In this document: one piece after another, positions 45,701-54,142 of the stretch
Position numbering within the stretch: position 1 is the stretch's first letter
Layout of the letters: every line of letters starts with the position of its first letter
Origin: Aquimarina amphilecti
GTDB taxonomy: Bacteria > Bacteroidota > Bacteroidia > Flavobacteriales > Flavobacteriaceae
Assembly (NCBI RefSeq): GCF_900109375.1
Contig: NZ_FOAB01000013.1
Coordinates: forward strand, 1-64,000
Direction: 5' to 3'
DNA length: 64,000 nucleotides
Notes under the pieces: model-generated
Seen by the model: the letters and a program-made list of their open reading frames with translations, nothing else
The model's database searches: none
What the model was told of the DNA's origin: nothing
Made by a program: the position numbers and the translations under genes

Positions 45701-46108
45701 ATCGTTTTTAATGATAATGGAGAGTCACAAAGTGATGACGTATTTAGAACTAGTGATGGTTGGTATGATAACCAATGGTTTGATAGCTGTCCAAATGAGT
45801 GTCCATCCGTAGATGATATTAAAAGATCTGTTTCTGAGAAAGTTCCAGTAAAGGATACATTACAGCTAGTAAAAGCCTGGCCGAATCCTTTTACTGAATC
45901 CTTGACATTATCTTTTACTGGAAATATGAAAGATAATCATGTTAGTATAGAAATATTTGATCTTGGAGGAAAAAATACGAATACTGCACTTGTAAAGGAT
46001 AACAAAACAAATACAGTAACCATGAATACAGCAAACCTTCCTAAAGGAATTTATCTTTTAAAGATAGTTTCTGATAAGGATGTAAAGGTGATGAAAATGG
46101 TTAAATAG
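42755..46108 (+). CDS. Secreted multidomain alpha-amylase (GH13) with starch-binding modules, T9SS tail
   Basis: 1117 residues with a signal peptide (ILWGLLFYLLLPKLGTAQ). The GH13 barrel (about 25-500) shows NVYFVLTDRFENGDP, VIMDVVLNHVG, nucleophile Asp in DGFRVDTVKHVEEF, acid/base Glu in WMTGEIFNY and FLANHDTEE. Two chitobiase-C-like repeats (YTTDNSNPTAGSTLYSSSF and YTLDGSIPDATSTQYSGSF) alternate with three copies of a module (FDVYFKKPSSW...PGFPAWPGEEM...VGIVFNDNGG...GWYDNQWYDSCP) that looks like a CBM26-type starch-binding domain. The C-terminus is a T9SS sorting domain (AWPNPFTESLTLSF...GIYLLKIV). Predicted to act on extracellular starch or glycogen. Confidence 0.93.
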   Translation: MKQTILWGLLFYLLLPKLGTAQSDKDLPFAWENANVYFVLTDRFENGDPSNDFSYGRQRNGPALRSFEGGDLQGLINKLNEGYFDDLGVSAIWITPPYENIHGSIGDAGYAFHGYWAKDWTTIDQNLGSEDLFRQFVDVSHEHGIRVIMDVVLNHVGPDNSADQSWPNEWVRRDPTCNFQGPGGNIPCELVDNLPDILTESNNNVGLPGWLLDKWSNEGRRGEEEAELNDFFNRTGKSRSPRQYIIKWLTDYVRKFGVDGFRVDTVKHVEEFVWKELEEEGRIALREWKNNNPDKKIDDKDFWMTGEIFNYMAPSMGRRFTGDGFNVDYYDNGFDNLINFEFRFNANDGLENIFNKYDNLLFNQLGNGKSSLNFLANHDTEEVFDRERTRTFEAGTKLLLTPGPAQIYYGDETARTLTPGGGAFGDATLRSNMNFNELSNPNSKAFLTLKHFEKLGRFRREHLSVGGGRHSKLQDSPYTFKREYNGAEGSDKTLVYSGNDGDFNGSLDVFGMWSNGTQLKDYFSGNIATVSGGTVNFGTDFGLVLIGTPVSTTQPDNVTLSVNPVSGVFTEAVSVTMSATSASGANTSIFYTTDNSNPTAGSTLYSSSFGISNTTTIKAIAIDTEGNESEVITRNYVIGDGEPFDVYFKKPSSWSSANVYLFNQNTGDALPGFPAWPGEEMDSVLGTPWFTYNIDQDVQVGIVFNDNGGDQTDDLTRVTEGWYDNQWYDSCPSECPTVSQPPVLTVSPGSGTFNGSVDISMSATNSGVIYYTLDGSIPDATSTQYSGSFTVAAVGVTVLNAIAINNTGNSAVISNDYTIQDTTGYTVNFRKPDSWSAAYIYLYDKNANTTIPGFPAWPGIQMTQLNDSPWYSYTIEESVEVGIVFNDNGGSQTDDLFRTTDGWYNNSWTDTCPSECPGVIVDTSFDVYFKKPSSWNTAFIYVYDKNANTSIPGAPTWPGIEMNEIVGSPWYSYVIDESVEVGIVFNDNGESQSDDVFRTSDGWYDNQWFDSCPNECPSVDDIKRSVSEKVPVKDTLQLVKAWPNPFTESLTLSFTGNMKDNHVSIEIFDLGGKNTNTALVKDNKTNTVTMNTANLPKGIYLLKIVSDKDVKVMKMVK

Positions 46109-46134
46109 ATTGATCAGTTTACTGAAGTAAATAG

Positions 46135-46168
46135 AAACCTGTTAAGGACATTCCTTAACAGGTTTTTT
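46135..46168 (+). terminator. Rho-independent terminator of the amylase gene
   Basis: AACCTGTTAAGGA-CAT-TCCTTAACAGGTT, a 13-bp perfect stem (46136-46164) followed by a T-run. Confidence 0.9.
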
Positions 46169-46303
46169 GTGTTAAATATCAAGAATGTTTTAAAAGAAAT
46201 ACTTTTTTTTAAGTTAATGTAGTAATGGCGAAATATTTTTTTTAACGATGTAATTATTTGTTTTACAGGTGTTTGTTTTTGTTGTGTTTTAGTTTTTAAA
46301 AGT

Positions 46304-46319
46304 TTGGCACGCGTTTTGA
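46304..46319 (+). promoter_or_regulatory. Sigma54-like (-24/-12) promoter
   Basis: TTGGCACGCGTTTTGA matches the TGGCACG-N4-TTGC consensus except the last base (A for C). It lies about 75 bases upstream of the small ORF at 46393, a fitting distance for a leader. Secretion-island genes are often RpoN-controlled. No enhancer site was identified. Confidence 0.6.
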
Positions 46320-46392
46320 AAATTACTAAGCAACTGATAGGGCAATAAAAATATCAGTTTAATAATGTTTATTAATTTAAAAAAAGGAAATC

Positions 46393-46488
46393 ATGACAAA
46401 TTTTATTTCATTAAAAATCAATTGGAGTATTTTGAGAAAGTTTTTACAAGAATTACCAGCGGCTAGTAGTCATGCAATTCATAGATAG
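46393..46488 (+). CDS. 31-residue small ORF behind a sigma54-like promoter
   Basis: ATG at 46393 preceded by a good Shine-Dalgarno (AAAAAGGAAATC). The peptide has a basic amphipathic first half (FISLKINWSILRKFLQEL) and a C-terminus PAASSHAIHR, with a TAG stop. It has its own promoter and its own terminator (46540-46575), so it is a free-standing transcription unit of about 240 bases. It could be a small secreted or regulatory peptide, or a leader in a small RNA. I do not recognise it. Confidence 0.55.
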   Translation: MTNFISLKINWSILRKFLQELPAASSHAIHR

Positions 46489-46539
46489 ACTTTTACCAAT
46501 TTAAACCCCAAAACAAAATGTATACTACATACTTTTAAC

Positions 46540-46575
46540 AACTGGATATGAATTTATTTTATATCCAGTTTTTCT
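46540..46575 (+). terminator. Terminator of the small-ORF unit
   Basis: AACTGGATAT (46540-46549), 11-base loop, ATATCCAGTT (46561-46570), then TTTCTTTTCT. Confidence 0.8.
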
Positions 46576-46681
46576 TTTCTATTGGATTGGAATCAAATAA
46601 TTTCTCATTTATTTTTTTAGTCTAATTAATCTTTTTACGGATAATCCTTAATTTTTTTAGTAGCGAACCGTTGATAATCAT

Positions 46682-46708
46682 AGTGGTTTTCAGGGGTGTA
46701 TTTCCACT
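46682..46708 (+). promoter_or_regulatory. Repeated upstream motif, copy 1 (before vgrG)
   Basis: AGTGGTTTTCAGGGGTGTAT, followed by TTCCACT; AGTGG and CCACT form an inverted pair. Nearly the same sequence occurs at 57896-57919 upstream of the LRR lipoprotein gene. It lies in the otherwise gene-free 46489-46874 stretch and may be a regulator site. Confidence 0.5.
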
Positions 46709-46874
46709 GAATCTCTGGTTGATCTAAGCTGTGTTATTTTCTAAATTTGGAATAACCAAAAAGAACTGTCGTTTATTTTTAAAACCTAATTTATTGTCAT
46801 TGAATATATTTAGTTGAAAAGAATAACAATTTGTTTCTTTAATTGGTTACACAAATTAATCTTAAAACTCAGCA

Positions 46875-48665
46875 ATGGCACTTCAATCTAATATCCAAAT
46901 TTTTATTGGGGGAGTTTCTATAAAAGCATTTAAGAAACTTACACTTAAGCAAGAAATTGATGATCATCATTCACTAGAAATTTTATGTCGTAAAGATGTC
47001 TTAGAAAAAGTTTCTGATCTTTATGAAGATGAAAGCAATGATTTTTTAGGGCAAACTATTATTCTTTCAATTTCATCGTTAGACTCAGTTAACGTTTACA
47101 AGGAGTTAAAGTTTAATGGAGTTGTTACAGAAGTAAAAGTGACGAACGGATTTCATCAATCTATGGGAGATTCTATTTTGATAAAGGCTAAAAGCAATTC
47201 AATACTTACAGATGATGGACCTCATTATGCGTCATTTAGTGACGAAAACCTAACATCCATTCTTACGGATGTTTTTCAGAAATATGATCGTTCAAAATTA
47301 AATACTACAATAACTACAAGATTTAATAATCCATTGCATTATTGTGTGCAGCAAGGAGAAAGTAGTTTTCAATTTGCGAGTAGGCTATCCGCTCAATACG
47401 GAGAATGGTTTTATTATGATGGTGAAAATTTAATATTTGGAGAACCTCAAAATTCAGAAGAAGTTGCACTAACTTATGGGTTTGATCTTCAAGAATTTTC
47501 TAGACGTTTACAACCTAGATCTAATAGTTATTCTTTTTTTACTAATGATTATCTAAGTAATGAGAAACATGAAGTTGGCACTTCAGAAATTACAAGTTCT
47601 ATCAATGGGCATAATGGATTTGCATCTAATAAGAGTAAAGAAATGTTCCCTCATAAAACACAGGTTTTTTTAAATACTTTTAATGATACTCAAACAAAGC
47701 AACGACTGGGTAATTTAGTAAAGGAACAAAAAAAAGCAGAAGAAATTAAACAAGTTATTATTACTGGTAAAAGCGATAATCCTGGTGTTAGTTTAGGAAG
47801 AATAGTAAAAATAAAGGAAAAAAATAATGATCAAGGAGTTTATAGGATTATCAAAATAACGCATACTGCAACTGAAAATGGTAAGTATATCAATCTCTTT
47901 GAAGGAATAGCCATAGATCAAGATGTGTATCCAAATACAAATATCTTTAGGACTCCCAAAAGTGAAACTCAGGTAGCTACGGTTACTGCTAATGATGATC
48001 CAGAAGGAATCGGTAGAATTAAAGTACAATTAAATTGGCAGAAACCATTAGGAGTGTATACGCCTTGGCTTAGAGTGATGACACCACATTCTGGAGGAGA
48101 TAAAGGGTTTCATTTTATTCCAGAAGTAGGAGAAGAAGTATTGATAGGTTTTGAGGGAGGAAATGCCGAAAGACCTTTTGTACTAGGCGCATTGTATAAT
48201 GGATCTGCGAATCCATCAGGATGGAAAACAGATAAAAACAATGTAAAAGCTATTAGAACTCGAAGTGGGCATACAATTGAATTAAATGATACTGATAAAG
48301 CGGAGTTTATTACTATAAAAGATAAGAATGAAAATCTAATTCATATTGATACTGCCAATAATAATATTACCATTACAGCATTGGAAACCATGACATTGAA
48401 TGCAAAGAATTTCGAAATGAATGTTAAAGAGGATGCTTCATTTAATATTGGTAGAGATACAACAATTTATACAGAAAGGAATTTTGACACCTCTTCTTCT
48501 AATCATACAAATACAGTAGAAAGTAAAATGAAAAATACTATCGGAGGTGATTTAATTCAGAATAGTGGTAATGCAGAAATCCAGAGTAAAAGAAATATGA
48601 AGATTGCTTGTGGAGCAACAGCTTCTTTTCAAGGTGGAGGAAATGTAAAAATTAGTAAAGGATAA
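46875..48665 (+). CDS. vgrG: VgrG-like spike protein of a contractile injection system
   Basis: 596 residues. The N-terminal gp27-like half (about 1-360) has SLEILCRKDVLEK, LHYCVQQGESSFQFASRLSAQYGEWFYYDG and the late-beta-strand pattern of VgrG. An OB-fold gp5-like domain (about 385-470) follows: PEGIGRIKVQLNWQKP, TPWLRVMTPHSGG, FHFIPEVGEEVLIGFEGG and PFVLGALYNG. The C-terminal part (from about 475) is a repeat-rich needle with FNIGRDTTIYTERNFD-like strands. It forms the membrane-piercing tip that carries PAAR and effectors. It opens the island; the next gene starts 23 bases later. Confidence 0.9.
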   Translation: MALQSNIQIFIGGVSIKAFKKLTLKQEIDDHHSLEILCRKDVLEKVSDLYEDESNDFLGQTIILSISSLDSVNVYKELKFNGVVTEVKVTNGFHQSMGDSILIKAKSNSILTDDGPHYASFSDENLTSILTDVFQKYDRSKLNTTITTRFNNPLHYCVQQGESSFQFASRLSAQYGEWFYYDGENLIFGEPQNSEEVALTYGFDLQEFSRRLQPRSNSYSFFTNDYLSNEKHEVGTSEITSSINGHNGFASNKSKEMFPHKTQVFLNTFNDTQTKQRLGNLVKEQKKAEEIKQVIITGKSDNPGVSLGRIVKIKEKNNDQGVYRIIKITHTATENGKYINLFEGIAIDQDVYPNTNIFRTPKSETQVATVTANDDPEGIGRIKVQLNWQKPLGVYTPWLRVMTPHSGGDKGFHFIPEVGEEVLIGFEGGNAERPFVLGALYNGSANPSGWKTDKNNVKAIRTRSGHTIELNDTDKAEFITIKDKNENLIHIDTANNNITITALETMTLNAKNFEMNVKEDASFNIGRDTTIYTERNFDTSSSNHTNTVESKMKNTIGGDLIQNSGNAEIQSKRNMKIACGATASFQGGGNVKISKG

Positions 48666-48688
48666 ACGTATTTTTTAACACATAAGTC

Positions 48689-49483
48689 ATGATCCCAAGT
48701 AAATATAGGTTTAGAACACAAGAGATACAATTAAATATTCCGAAACAAGGAATGCACAAATATTTGATAGAAAGTACAAATTTTATTAATTATTCTGGAG
48801 AAATACGTTGTTCTCGGAAGAAAGAAGTTTCTCTTTCTATGGAATACAATGAAGACCAACCATACATTCGTTTTGTAAATGTTGAGATTGAAAATGATAA
48901 TTTTCAATTCTCTGACGGGTCCTTTGCAATGCAAGATATTATAAAAAGAACAGCTTCCGTTTATAACAAACTTAATTTACAAGTATCTTATAAAGGGCAA
49001 ATCTTATCCATAGATAATATAGATGAATTACAGGAAAATTGGAGTAAAATAAAAATGTATTTTGAAAATAAATATAAAGGAAATCAAATACAACGCTTCA
49101 TATTAAAGACAGAAATGATATTAAATTCAGAAGAAGAGATTATAAAAGATATTTCTCTGTATCATAATTTTGGAGGATTAATAAAATCGATGTATCAAAA
49201 ATATAGTTCTGATTCGTGTAGTATTACATCACAGTATTTATCCACAAAATACGGAAAGGTTACTACAGAAGAAGATGTTTTATTGCAATCAGCAAAGGAA
49301 ACAGAAGATGTTCAGTTACAGTTACAGTCGCATTATCCCAAAAATAAAGAGTATGTTTCGGTAAACGGAACTTATAATTTTAAAGGTATACTCGAATCTT
49401 GGTTGCAGCGGGCTGTAATTTCTAGTATAGAAAAATATGGCAGACAAGAATATCATAATACCGTTAGTATAATTCAACTATAA
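48689..49483 (+). CDS. Unknown protein of the VgrG island (possible adaptor)
   Basis: 264 residues, no signal peptide, mixed alpha/beta: an N-terminal beta region (EIRCSRKKEVSLSMEYN, IRFVNVEIENDNFQFSDG), a middle helix, and a C-terminal helical region (ILESWLQRAVISSIEKYG). I do not recognise the family. It lies between vgrG and the first DUF4280 gene and ends two bases before it; that position is often taken by chaperones or adaptors that load effectors onto VgrG. Role inferred only from position. Confidence 0.65.
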   Translation: MIPSKYRFRTQEIQLNIPKQGMHKYLIESTNFINYSGEIRCSRKKEVSLSMEYNEDQPYIRFVNVEIENDNFQFSDGSFAMQDIIKRTASVYNKLNLQVSYKGQILSIDNIDELQENWSKIKMYFENKYKGNQIQRFILKTEMILNSEEEIIKDISLYHNFGGLIKSMYQKYSSDSCSITSQYLSTKYGKVTTEEDVLLQSAKETEDVQLQLQSHYPKNKEYVSVNGTYNFKGILESWLQRAVISSIEKYGRQEYHNTVSIIQL

Positions 49484-49485
49484 TA

Positions 49486-51198
49486 ATGGCTGGACAATTT
49501 GTAAAAAATGGAGCTACTTTAAAATGTCCTCTATGTTCTAGTAGCGGTACATTAATCGTATCACATACTCAAGTGCAATTACAAGACACTCCTTGTGCAA
49601 CAAATGGAGATCGAACTAAGTCTAATCTTGTTTTTGGAGGGGTTTGTAAAAAATGGCGTAAAAGCCCACCGCCTTGTGCAAGTGTAATTGCTCCGACGCA
49701 ATGGAAGGGAGTTGCAACAGATGTAGAAATTGACGGAGAATTTATGTTAATAGAAGATTCTACAATTACCTGTAGTACTGGTGGCGTCGATATTGGTATT
49801 GATGATACTGCTCAGATGGATGTTCCAACAGATTTACCAGATACGGAGAATGCCATACTAAAAAAGTTTTTGGTTAATATAAGAAGACCAGATGATTATA
49901 AAGGCGAGTATGGGTTTGATTGGTTACGGGATGAGCATATCTATCCAATAGAAACTATTGGGTATGATAATGCCGGATCTCCTTTTTCTGGACCTTTAAA
50001 TCAACAATTAGCTGTTTGTAAAAATCCTGAAGATTTAAAAAAAGAGTACAAGACAAAGGATGTGGTAAATCCAATTACTCCTTATGGAGAAGAGTATTAT
50101 CCGGCTTGGTTATCTATTTTTCCTGATACAACATATAATGGGGTTAATCAAGCCCTATTAAATATCGAAATAGAAGCAATAGAGCCGTTGGTTGGCGATG
50201 CTACTAAAATCATTTTTGAATCTCCAAATGATTCACTTATCGTTACACCATCGCAAATAAGTTTAAGTGAACTTTTGGCAGAAAAGCAAACTAAGGATTT
50301 AGGTATTACTACAAAAGAGCTTTATGTAACTGAAAAAGTAATTACTATAAAATGTGAAGGAAATCCTTTGGAAGCTCACCAAGAAATAAAAATCTATGCA
50401 GAGTTGGATGGAGAAAAAGAAGAAGTAGGTAAACTGATGGTCTATAATAATAATGCTATCGCCACTGCTAATGTTATAGCAGTTAATGTTATTATAGATG
50501 GAATGCGTGCAATTTTGAATCCTAATTATAAGACAACTATTAAATATGAGTCCACGGTTCAATCCTTAATACAGACAGAAGTTTTTGATGATGATTTTGA
50601 TATAGATAGTTTACCTGATACCGATCCAGATGTAAAAAAGTTTAAAGATGATTTTGTTACTAAAAATTTGGATATAGGACCTCAATTTAATTCAGTAAAT
50701 GGATTTTTAAATAATTTGGTTAGGTTATATGATAAATATGGACATTATAAACCAGTAACTGGTATAGAAGAATTTGGTCATAATAAAACATTCCTGTTTT
50801 ATACAAATGTTACGGGAATTCTTGAAAGAGAAGGCCTTCCTCCTATACAATGGAGAGGGCTAGCTAGTGCTGATCTAACGGATATATCCAATGTGGAATG
50901 GGGAAATGCGTGTATTATTTTTGGAGGAGGGTTGTCAGAAATTCATAATGTTCCCCACGAAATAGGGCATTCTCTTTCATTACCGCATTCTTTTGAAGAA
51001 GAATTTAATACTCCTTTCCTTTTTTATAGAGGATTTACAGATAATTATATGGATTATCCAACTCAATTCGAACCAGATCTTAACAAAGAGCCATTAGATA
51101 ATAGATTTAGAGGCAATATGCATTCTTTCTTTAAATGGCAATGGGATATTATGAGAGAAGATAAAAGTTTGGTTTATAATAATACCGATATAGAATAA
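49486..51198 (+). CDS. DUF4280 PAAR-like protein with C-terminal metallopeptidase effector domain
   Basis: 570 residues. The N-terminal DUF4280 domain (about 1-120) has KNGATLKCPLCSSSGTLIVS, the Cys-rich GGVCKKWRKSPPPCASVI and GEFMLIEDSTITCSTGGVD, and caps the VgrG tip. A middle Ig-like region is followed by a zinc peptidase-like site HEIGHSLSLPHSFEE (HExxHxxxxxH, about residue 490) and a Met-turn NYMDYP. A specialised effector is therefore likely. No immunity gene lies directly behind it; the next gene starts 36 bases later and is another DUF4280 protein. Confidence 0.85.
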   Translation: MAGQFVKNGATLKCPLCSSSGTLIVSHTQVQLQDTPCATNGDRTKSNLVFGGVCKKWRKSPPPCASVIAPTQWKGVATDVEIDGEFMLIEDSTITCSTGGVDIGIDDTAQMDVPTDLPDTENAILKKFLVNIRRPDDYKGEYGFDWLRDEHIYPIETIGYDNAGSPFSGPLNQQLAVCKNPEDLKKEYKTKDVVNPITPYGEEYYPAWLSIFPDTTYNGVNQALLNIEIEAIEPLVGDATKIIFESPNDSLIVTPSQISLSELLAEKQTKDLGITTKELYVTEKVITIKCEGNPLEAHQEIKIYAELDGEKEEVGKLMVYNNNAIATANVIAVNVIIDGMRAILNPNYKTTIKYESTVQSLIQTEVFDDDFDIDSLPDTDPDVKKFKDDFVTKNLDIGPQFNSVNGFLNNLVRLYDKYGHYKPVTGIEEFGHNKTFLFYTNVTGILEREGLPPIQWRGLASADLTDISNVEWGNACIIFGGGLSEIHNVPHEIGHSLSLPHSFEEEFNTPFLFYRGFTDNYMDYPTQFEPDLNKEPLDNRFRGNMHSFFKWQWDIMREDKSLVYNNTDIE

Positions 51199-51234
51199 GA
51201 TTATGTAAAAAAATACGCTTAAAACCTATGAATC

Positions 51235-52467
51235 ATGTCTGGACAATTTGTGAAAAACGGAGCTACCTTAAGCTGTCCGCTCTGTTCTAGTGATGGAGTA
51301 CTTGTTGTGTCACATACAGAAGTGCAATTACAAGATACACCATGTGCGACCAATGGAGATCGAAACAAATCGAATCTTGTTTTTGGAGGAGTATGCAAAA
51401 AATGGAGAAAAAGTCCACCGCCCTGTGCTGGTGTAATTGCTCCTAAACAATGGCAAGGAGTTGCTAGTAATTTAGAAATCGATGGAGAGTTTATGTTGTT
51501 AGAAGACTCTACAATTGGATGTGCAACGGGAGGAGTAGATATCGTAATTAAAGATACCGCTCAGATAGACGTCCCTACGGATTTACCTGAATCAATGTTA
51601 CAAGATATAGAAGTGCCTTTTTATGTAGAACGTTATAGAATACCAGGATTAAATGAAGATGGAAGTGCAATTGCCAATGATATGGCCTACGGTTCAGGAG
51701 AACCTAGTACGTTGATTTATTCAGAAGAGGAGATACAAGCTTACAAGCAAGAATATGAGCAGGATGGTTTTAATGATACAGAACATATAAAGTTCGCAAA
51801 TGGAGATAGGATTACAGATAAAGCAATATATAAGACCGAAGAAATAACAGAAATAAGACCTATTTTATTTAATCTTACTAGGTTGAATTTTGATTTTATG
51901 CTTTTTGATGATTTTAGAATCATGGCTTTCCAACTTTCTTCAGGTGCATTAAGAGAAAATATAGCATCCATGATTGATAAGTTTCAAAATAATGAAGGAG
52001 GGATTTATGAGAATGCTGAACTTAATCAAGCGGCTATCGAGAGTTCTGCAACAGAAAGATTTTGTGCGGCTTTAGAAAATGACATTACACAACGAATACA
52101 GAATAGGGGAGGAAATATTGCAGCAGCAGAAGATACATCTATAAGATGGCAAAGAAGATCGGGTGCTTCTCCTTCATTTGCTAGAGGAGAAGATAACAAT
52201 CTTTTTAGAGGGTTAACAATTGCCGTGAATGATGTTTGGAGTTACGAAGTAAGTGTTATTGAATATACTAAAAAAGAAAACGGTTATGATATCAAATACG
52301 AGGTGATTTATTGGGATCATTTTGGGTTGGATTTACCGGATATGCAAAAGTTTTATTCACTAGGAGCAGGATTTAGAGGATGGTTTTTCTTGCAACATGT
52401 AAGAGGTTATAAACCTTTCTTAACAAAGATAACTTTTGAAAAAGATTTTTTTGTACCTGTTTCCTAA
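51235..52467 (+). CDS. DUF4280 PAAR-like protein with DUF3289-like C-terminal domain
   Basis: 410 residues. The DUF4280 domain (about 1-120) is very similar to that of the preceding gene (KNGATLSCPLCSSDGVLVVS...GGVCKKWRKSPPPCAGVI). The C-terminal region (about 210-410) shows the DUF3289 pattern: a helical first part, then FRGLTIAVNDVWSYEVSV, IYWDHFGLDLPDMQKFY, FRGWFFLQH and YKPFLTKITFE. DUF3289 occurs as a C-terminal toxin-like domain in injection-system effectors; its activity is not established. No immunity gene is apparent in the 115 bases downstream. The recent shared N-terminus suggests duplication and domain swap. Confidence 0.82.
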   Translation: MSGQFVKNGATLSCPLCSSDGVLVVSHTEVQLQDTPCATNGDRNKSNLVFGGVCKKWRKSPPPCAGVIAPKQWQGVASNLEIDGEFMLLEDSTIGCATGGVDIVIKDTAQIDVPTDLPESMLQDIEVPFYVERYRIPGLNEDGSAIANDMAYGSGEPSTLIYSEEEIQAYKQEYEQDGFNDTEHIKFANGDRITDKAIYKTEEITEIRPILFNLTRLNFDFMLFDDFRIMAFQLSSGALRENIASMIDKFQNNEGGIYENAELNQAAIESSATERFCAALENDITQRIQNRGGNIAAAEDTSIRWQRRSGASPSFARGEDNNLFRGLTIAVNDVWSYEVSVIEYTKKENGYDIKYEVIYWDHFGLDLPDMQKFYSLGAGFRGWFFLQHVRGYKPFLTKITFEKDFFVPVS

Positions 52468-52582
52468 TTGGTAAACTTTCTTAGAAGGTAAATAACAAAA
52501 TAGTTGATACTTTTCTAGAAATAGGAGGTGATCTTTTATAATTCTATAGATAAAGAAATATAATATTATATCATAAGAAATT

Positions 52583-54142
52583 ATGGGTGAACATATTCAA
52601 GAAGCAATTAATGCAGCACGACAATTGATAGAGGCTCGTTCTAAAAGAATTGAGGAGATTAATCGCAATTGGGCTGATTATGCAAATCAAACAACTTTAG
52701 CTACTAATGAAGGAGAAGAAGCCCTACAGGATGCGTATTTTGCTGAGAAAAAAGAACGGGAGGTACCAGCAAATGATTCTTCAGAAACAGAACCTGAAAC
52801 ATATACAGTTGTAAGTGGTGATACTCTTGGTAGAATAGCGAATAGTTATGATGATGTAAGTGTGGAAGATATAGTTCAGGCCAATTCATCGTTAGATTCA
52901 GCTGATGAGATTGGTGTCGGAGATATCTTAATTATACCAAATGTAATTCCCATGATTACTGAGGTATATTACAATCCTACAAACATAGTAACTTTGGGTA
53001 GTGACACCTATATTGTAGTAAAAGGTTTTGCATTACAAGGTAAAGAAGCGACAATTCAAGTTTTTGAAAAAAGTCCTTTTTTATTAATGGAGGCTGAAGA
53101 TACTCCGTTGACATTTTTAGAATATGGATCTTTGGATCCAGAAGGAGATGACTTGATCAATGAAAACCAAACAGAATTTAAAGTTCAATTTAATGATCAG
53201 GGAGAAGCAATTGTAAAAATACAACTAAGACCAAAAAAGGAAGATCCAGATACAGTTTATTTAGAATGGCAGGAGAAATTTATACCCAAAGAACCCGAAG
53301 AAGGAATGACATTGCCGCCTCCGACTCAAGAAGAAATACAAATAATTGAGCCAGAACAACCATTAACTTTCGGAAATGGTACTCCTGGAGAATATGTATT
53401 ATCTCCTACGAATCAATCAGCGAATTTTCCTCTTCCTGGGGCAAAACCGTCATTACCTCCAATTATAGATTTTTTATGGTTAAAAGTAGAAGTAGCTGGA
53501 GATAATGGCACTTATGAAAGACGCTTTCCTGAAGAAAGAGGAGAATATTTTAGTTTAGAAGTTAATAAACGTGCTCCTTGGATGGAAATTGCTATTAGAG
53601 AAGCAAAAAAGGCGCGAGGCATAGTAGAAGGAATAGAACCAATGTATACTATGGCCAAAAATTACTTGCGTTTTGTAGGAAATCCTTTTGAACCAACAAG
53701 TTCGAGAAATGGACCCTGGTGTGCTGCTTTTATGAATTGGTGTATGGAAGAAAGTGGTTATAATTATGCATTAAGCGCTAGTTCTTTAGCCCCAATCCAT
53801 GAAAATTTTGATAAAAATTTCAAACAAATAGAAGTGCCTATTTATGGATGCATAGTAGTATATGCGAACATTAGTCAATGGAGAGGTCATACAGGTTTTT
53901 TATTTGGAATGGCAACTAATGGCGATTACATCCTTTTAGGAGGAAATCAAGATAATTCTATAAAACTAGCTCCTTACGGAGAATCAATAGGAAGTAAAAG
54001 ACTTTATGGATTTTATGTCCCAGCTGACTATGAGTTAGGGTTCAATGATCAATTAACGGATAATGACAGAAATATAGACATTTCAAGAATACATACGGAA
54101 TGGGGGATAATCCCGTCTGAAGATAAACAGGAGGTAGAATGA
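52583..54142 (+). CDS. Effector with shared N-terminal region, LysM and TIGR02594-like amidase domain
   Basis: 519 residues. Residues 1-60 (INAARQLIEARSKRIEEINR...) are a helical region almost the same as in the protein at 54991. A LysM domain (YTVVSGDTLGRIANSY, about 72-118) binds peptidoglycan, an Ig-like domain follows (VVKGFALQGKEATIQVFEKS), and the C-terminus (about 345-510) has GPWCAAFMNWCMEESGY (Cys) and GHTGFLFG (His), as in TIGR02594-type peptidoglycan amidases. Predicted cell-wall-hydrolysing effector delivered by VgrG. Its stop overlaps the next gene (ATGA). Confidence 0.82.
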   Translation: MGEHIQEAINAARQLIEARSKRIEEINRNWADYANQTTLATNEGEEALQDAYFAEKKEREVPANDSSETEPETYTVVSGDTLGRIANSYDDVSVEDIVQANSSLDSADEIGVGDILIIPNVIPMITEVYYNPTNIVTLGSDTYIVVKGFALQGKEATIQVFEKSPFLLMEAEDTPLTFLEYGSLDPEGDDLINENQTEFKVQFNDQGEAIVKIQLRPKKEDPDTVYLEWQEKFIPKEPEEGMTLPPPTQEEIQIIEPEQPLTFGNGTPGEYVLSPTNQSANFPLPGAKPSLPPIIDFLWLKVEVAGDNGTYERRFPEERGEYFSLEVNKRAPWMEIAIREAKKARGIVEGIEPMYTMAKNYLRFVGNPFEPTSSRNGPWCAAFMNWCMEESGYNYALSASSLAPIHENFDKNFKQIEVPIYGCIVVYANISQWRGHTGFLFGMATNGDYILLGGNQDNSIKLAPYGESIGSKRLYGFYVPADYELGFNDQLTDNDRNIDISRIHTEWGIIPSEDKQEVE

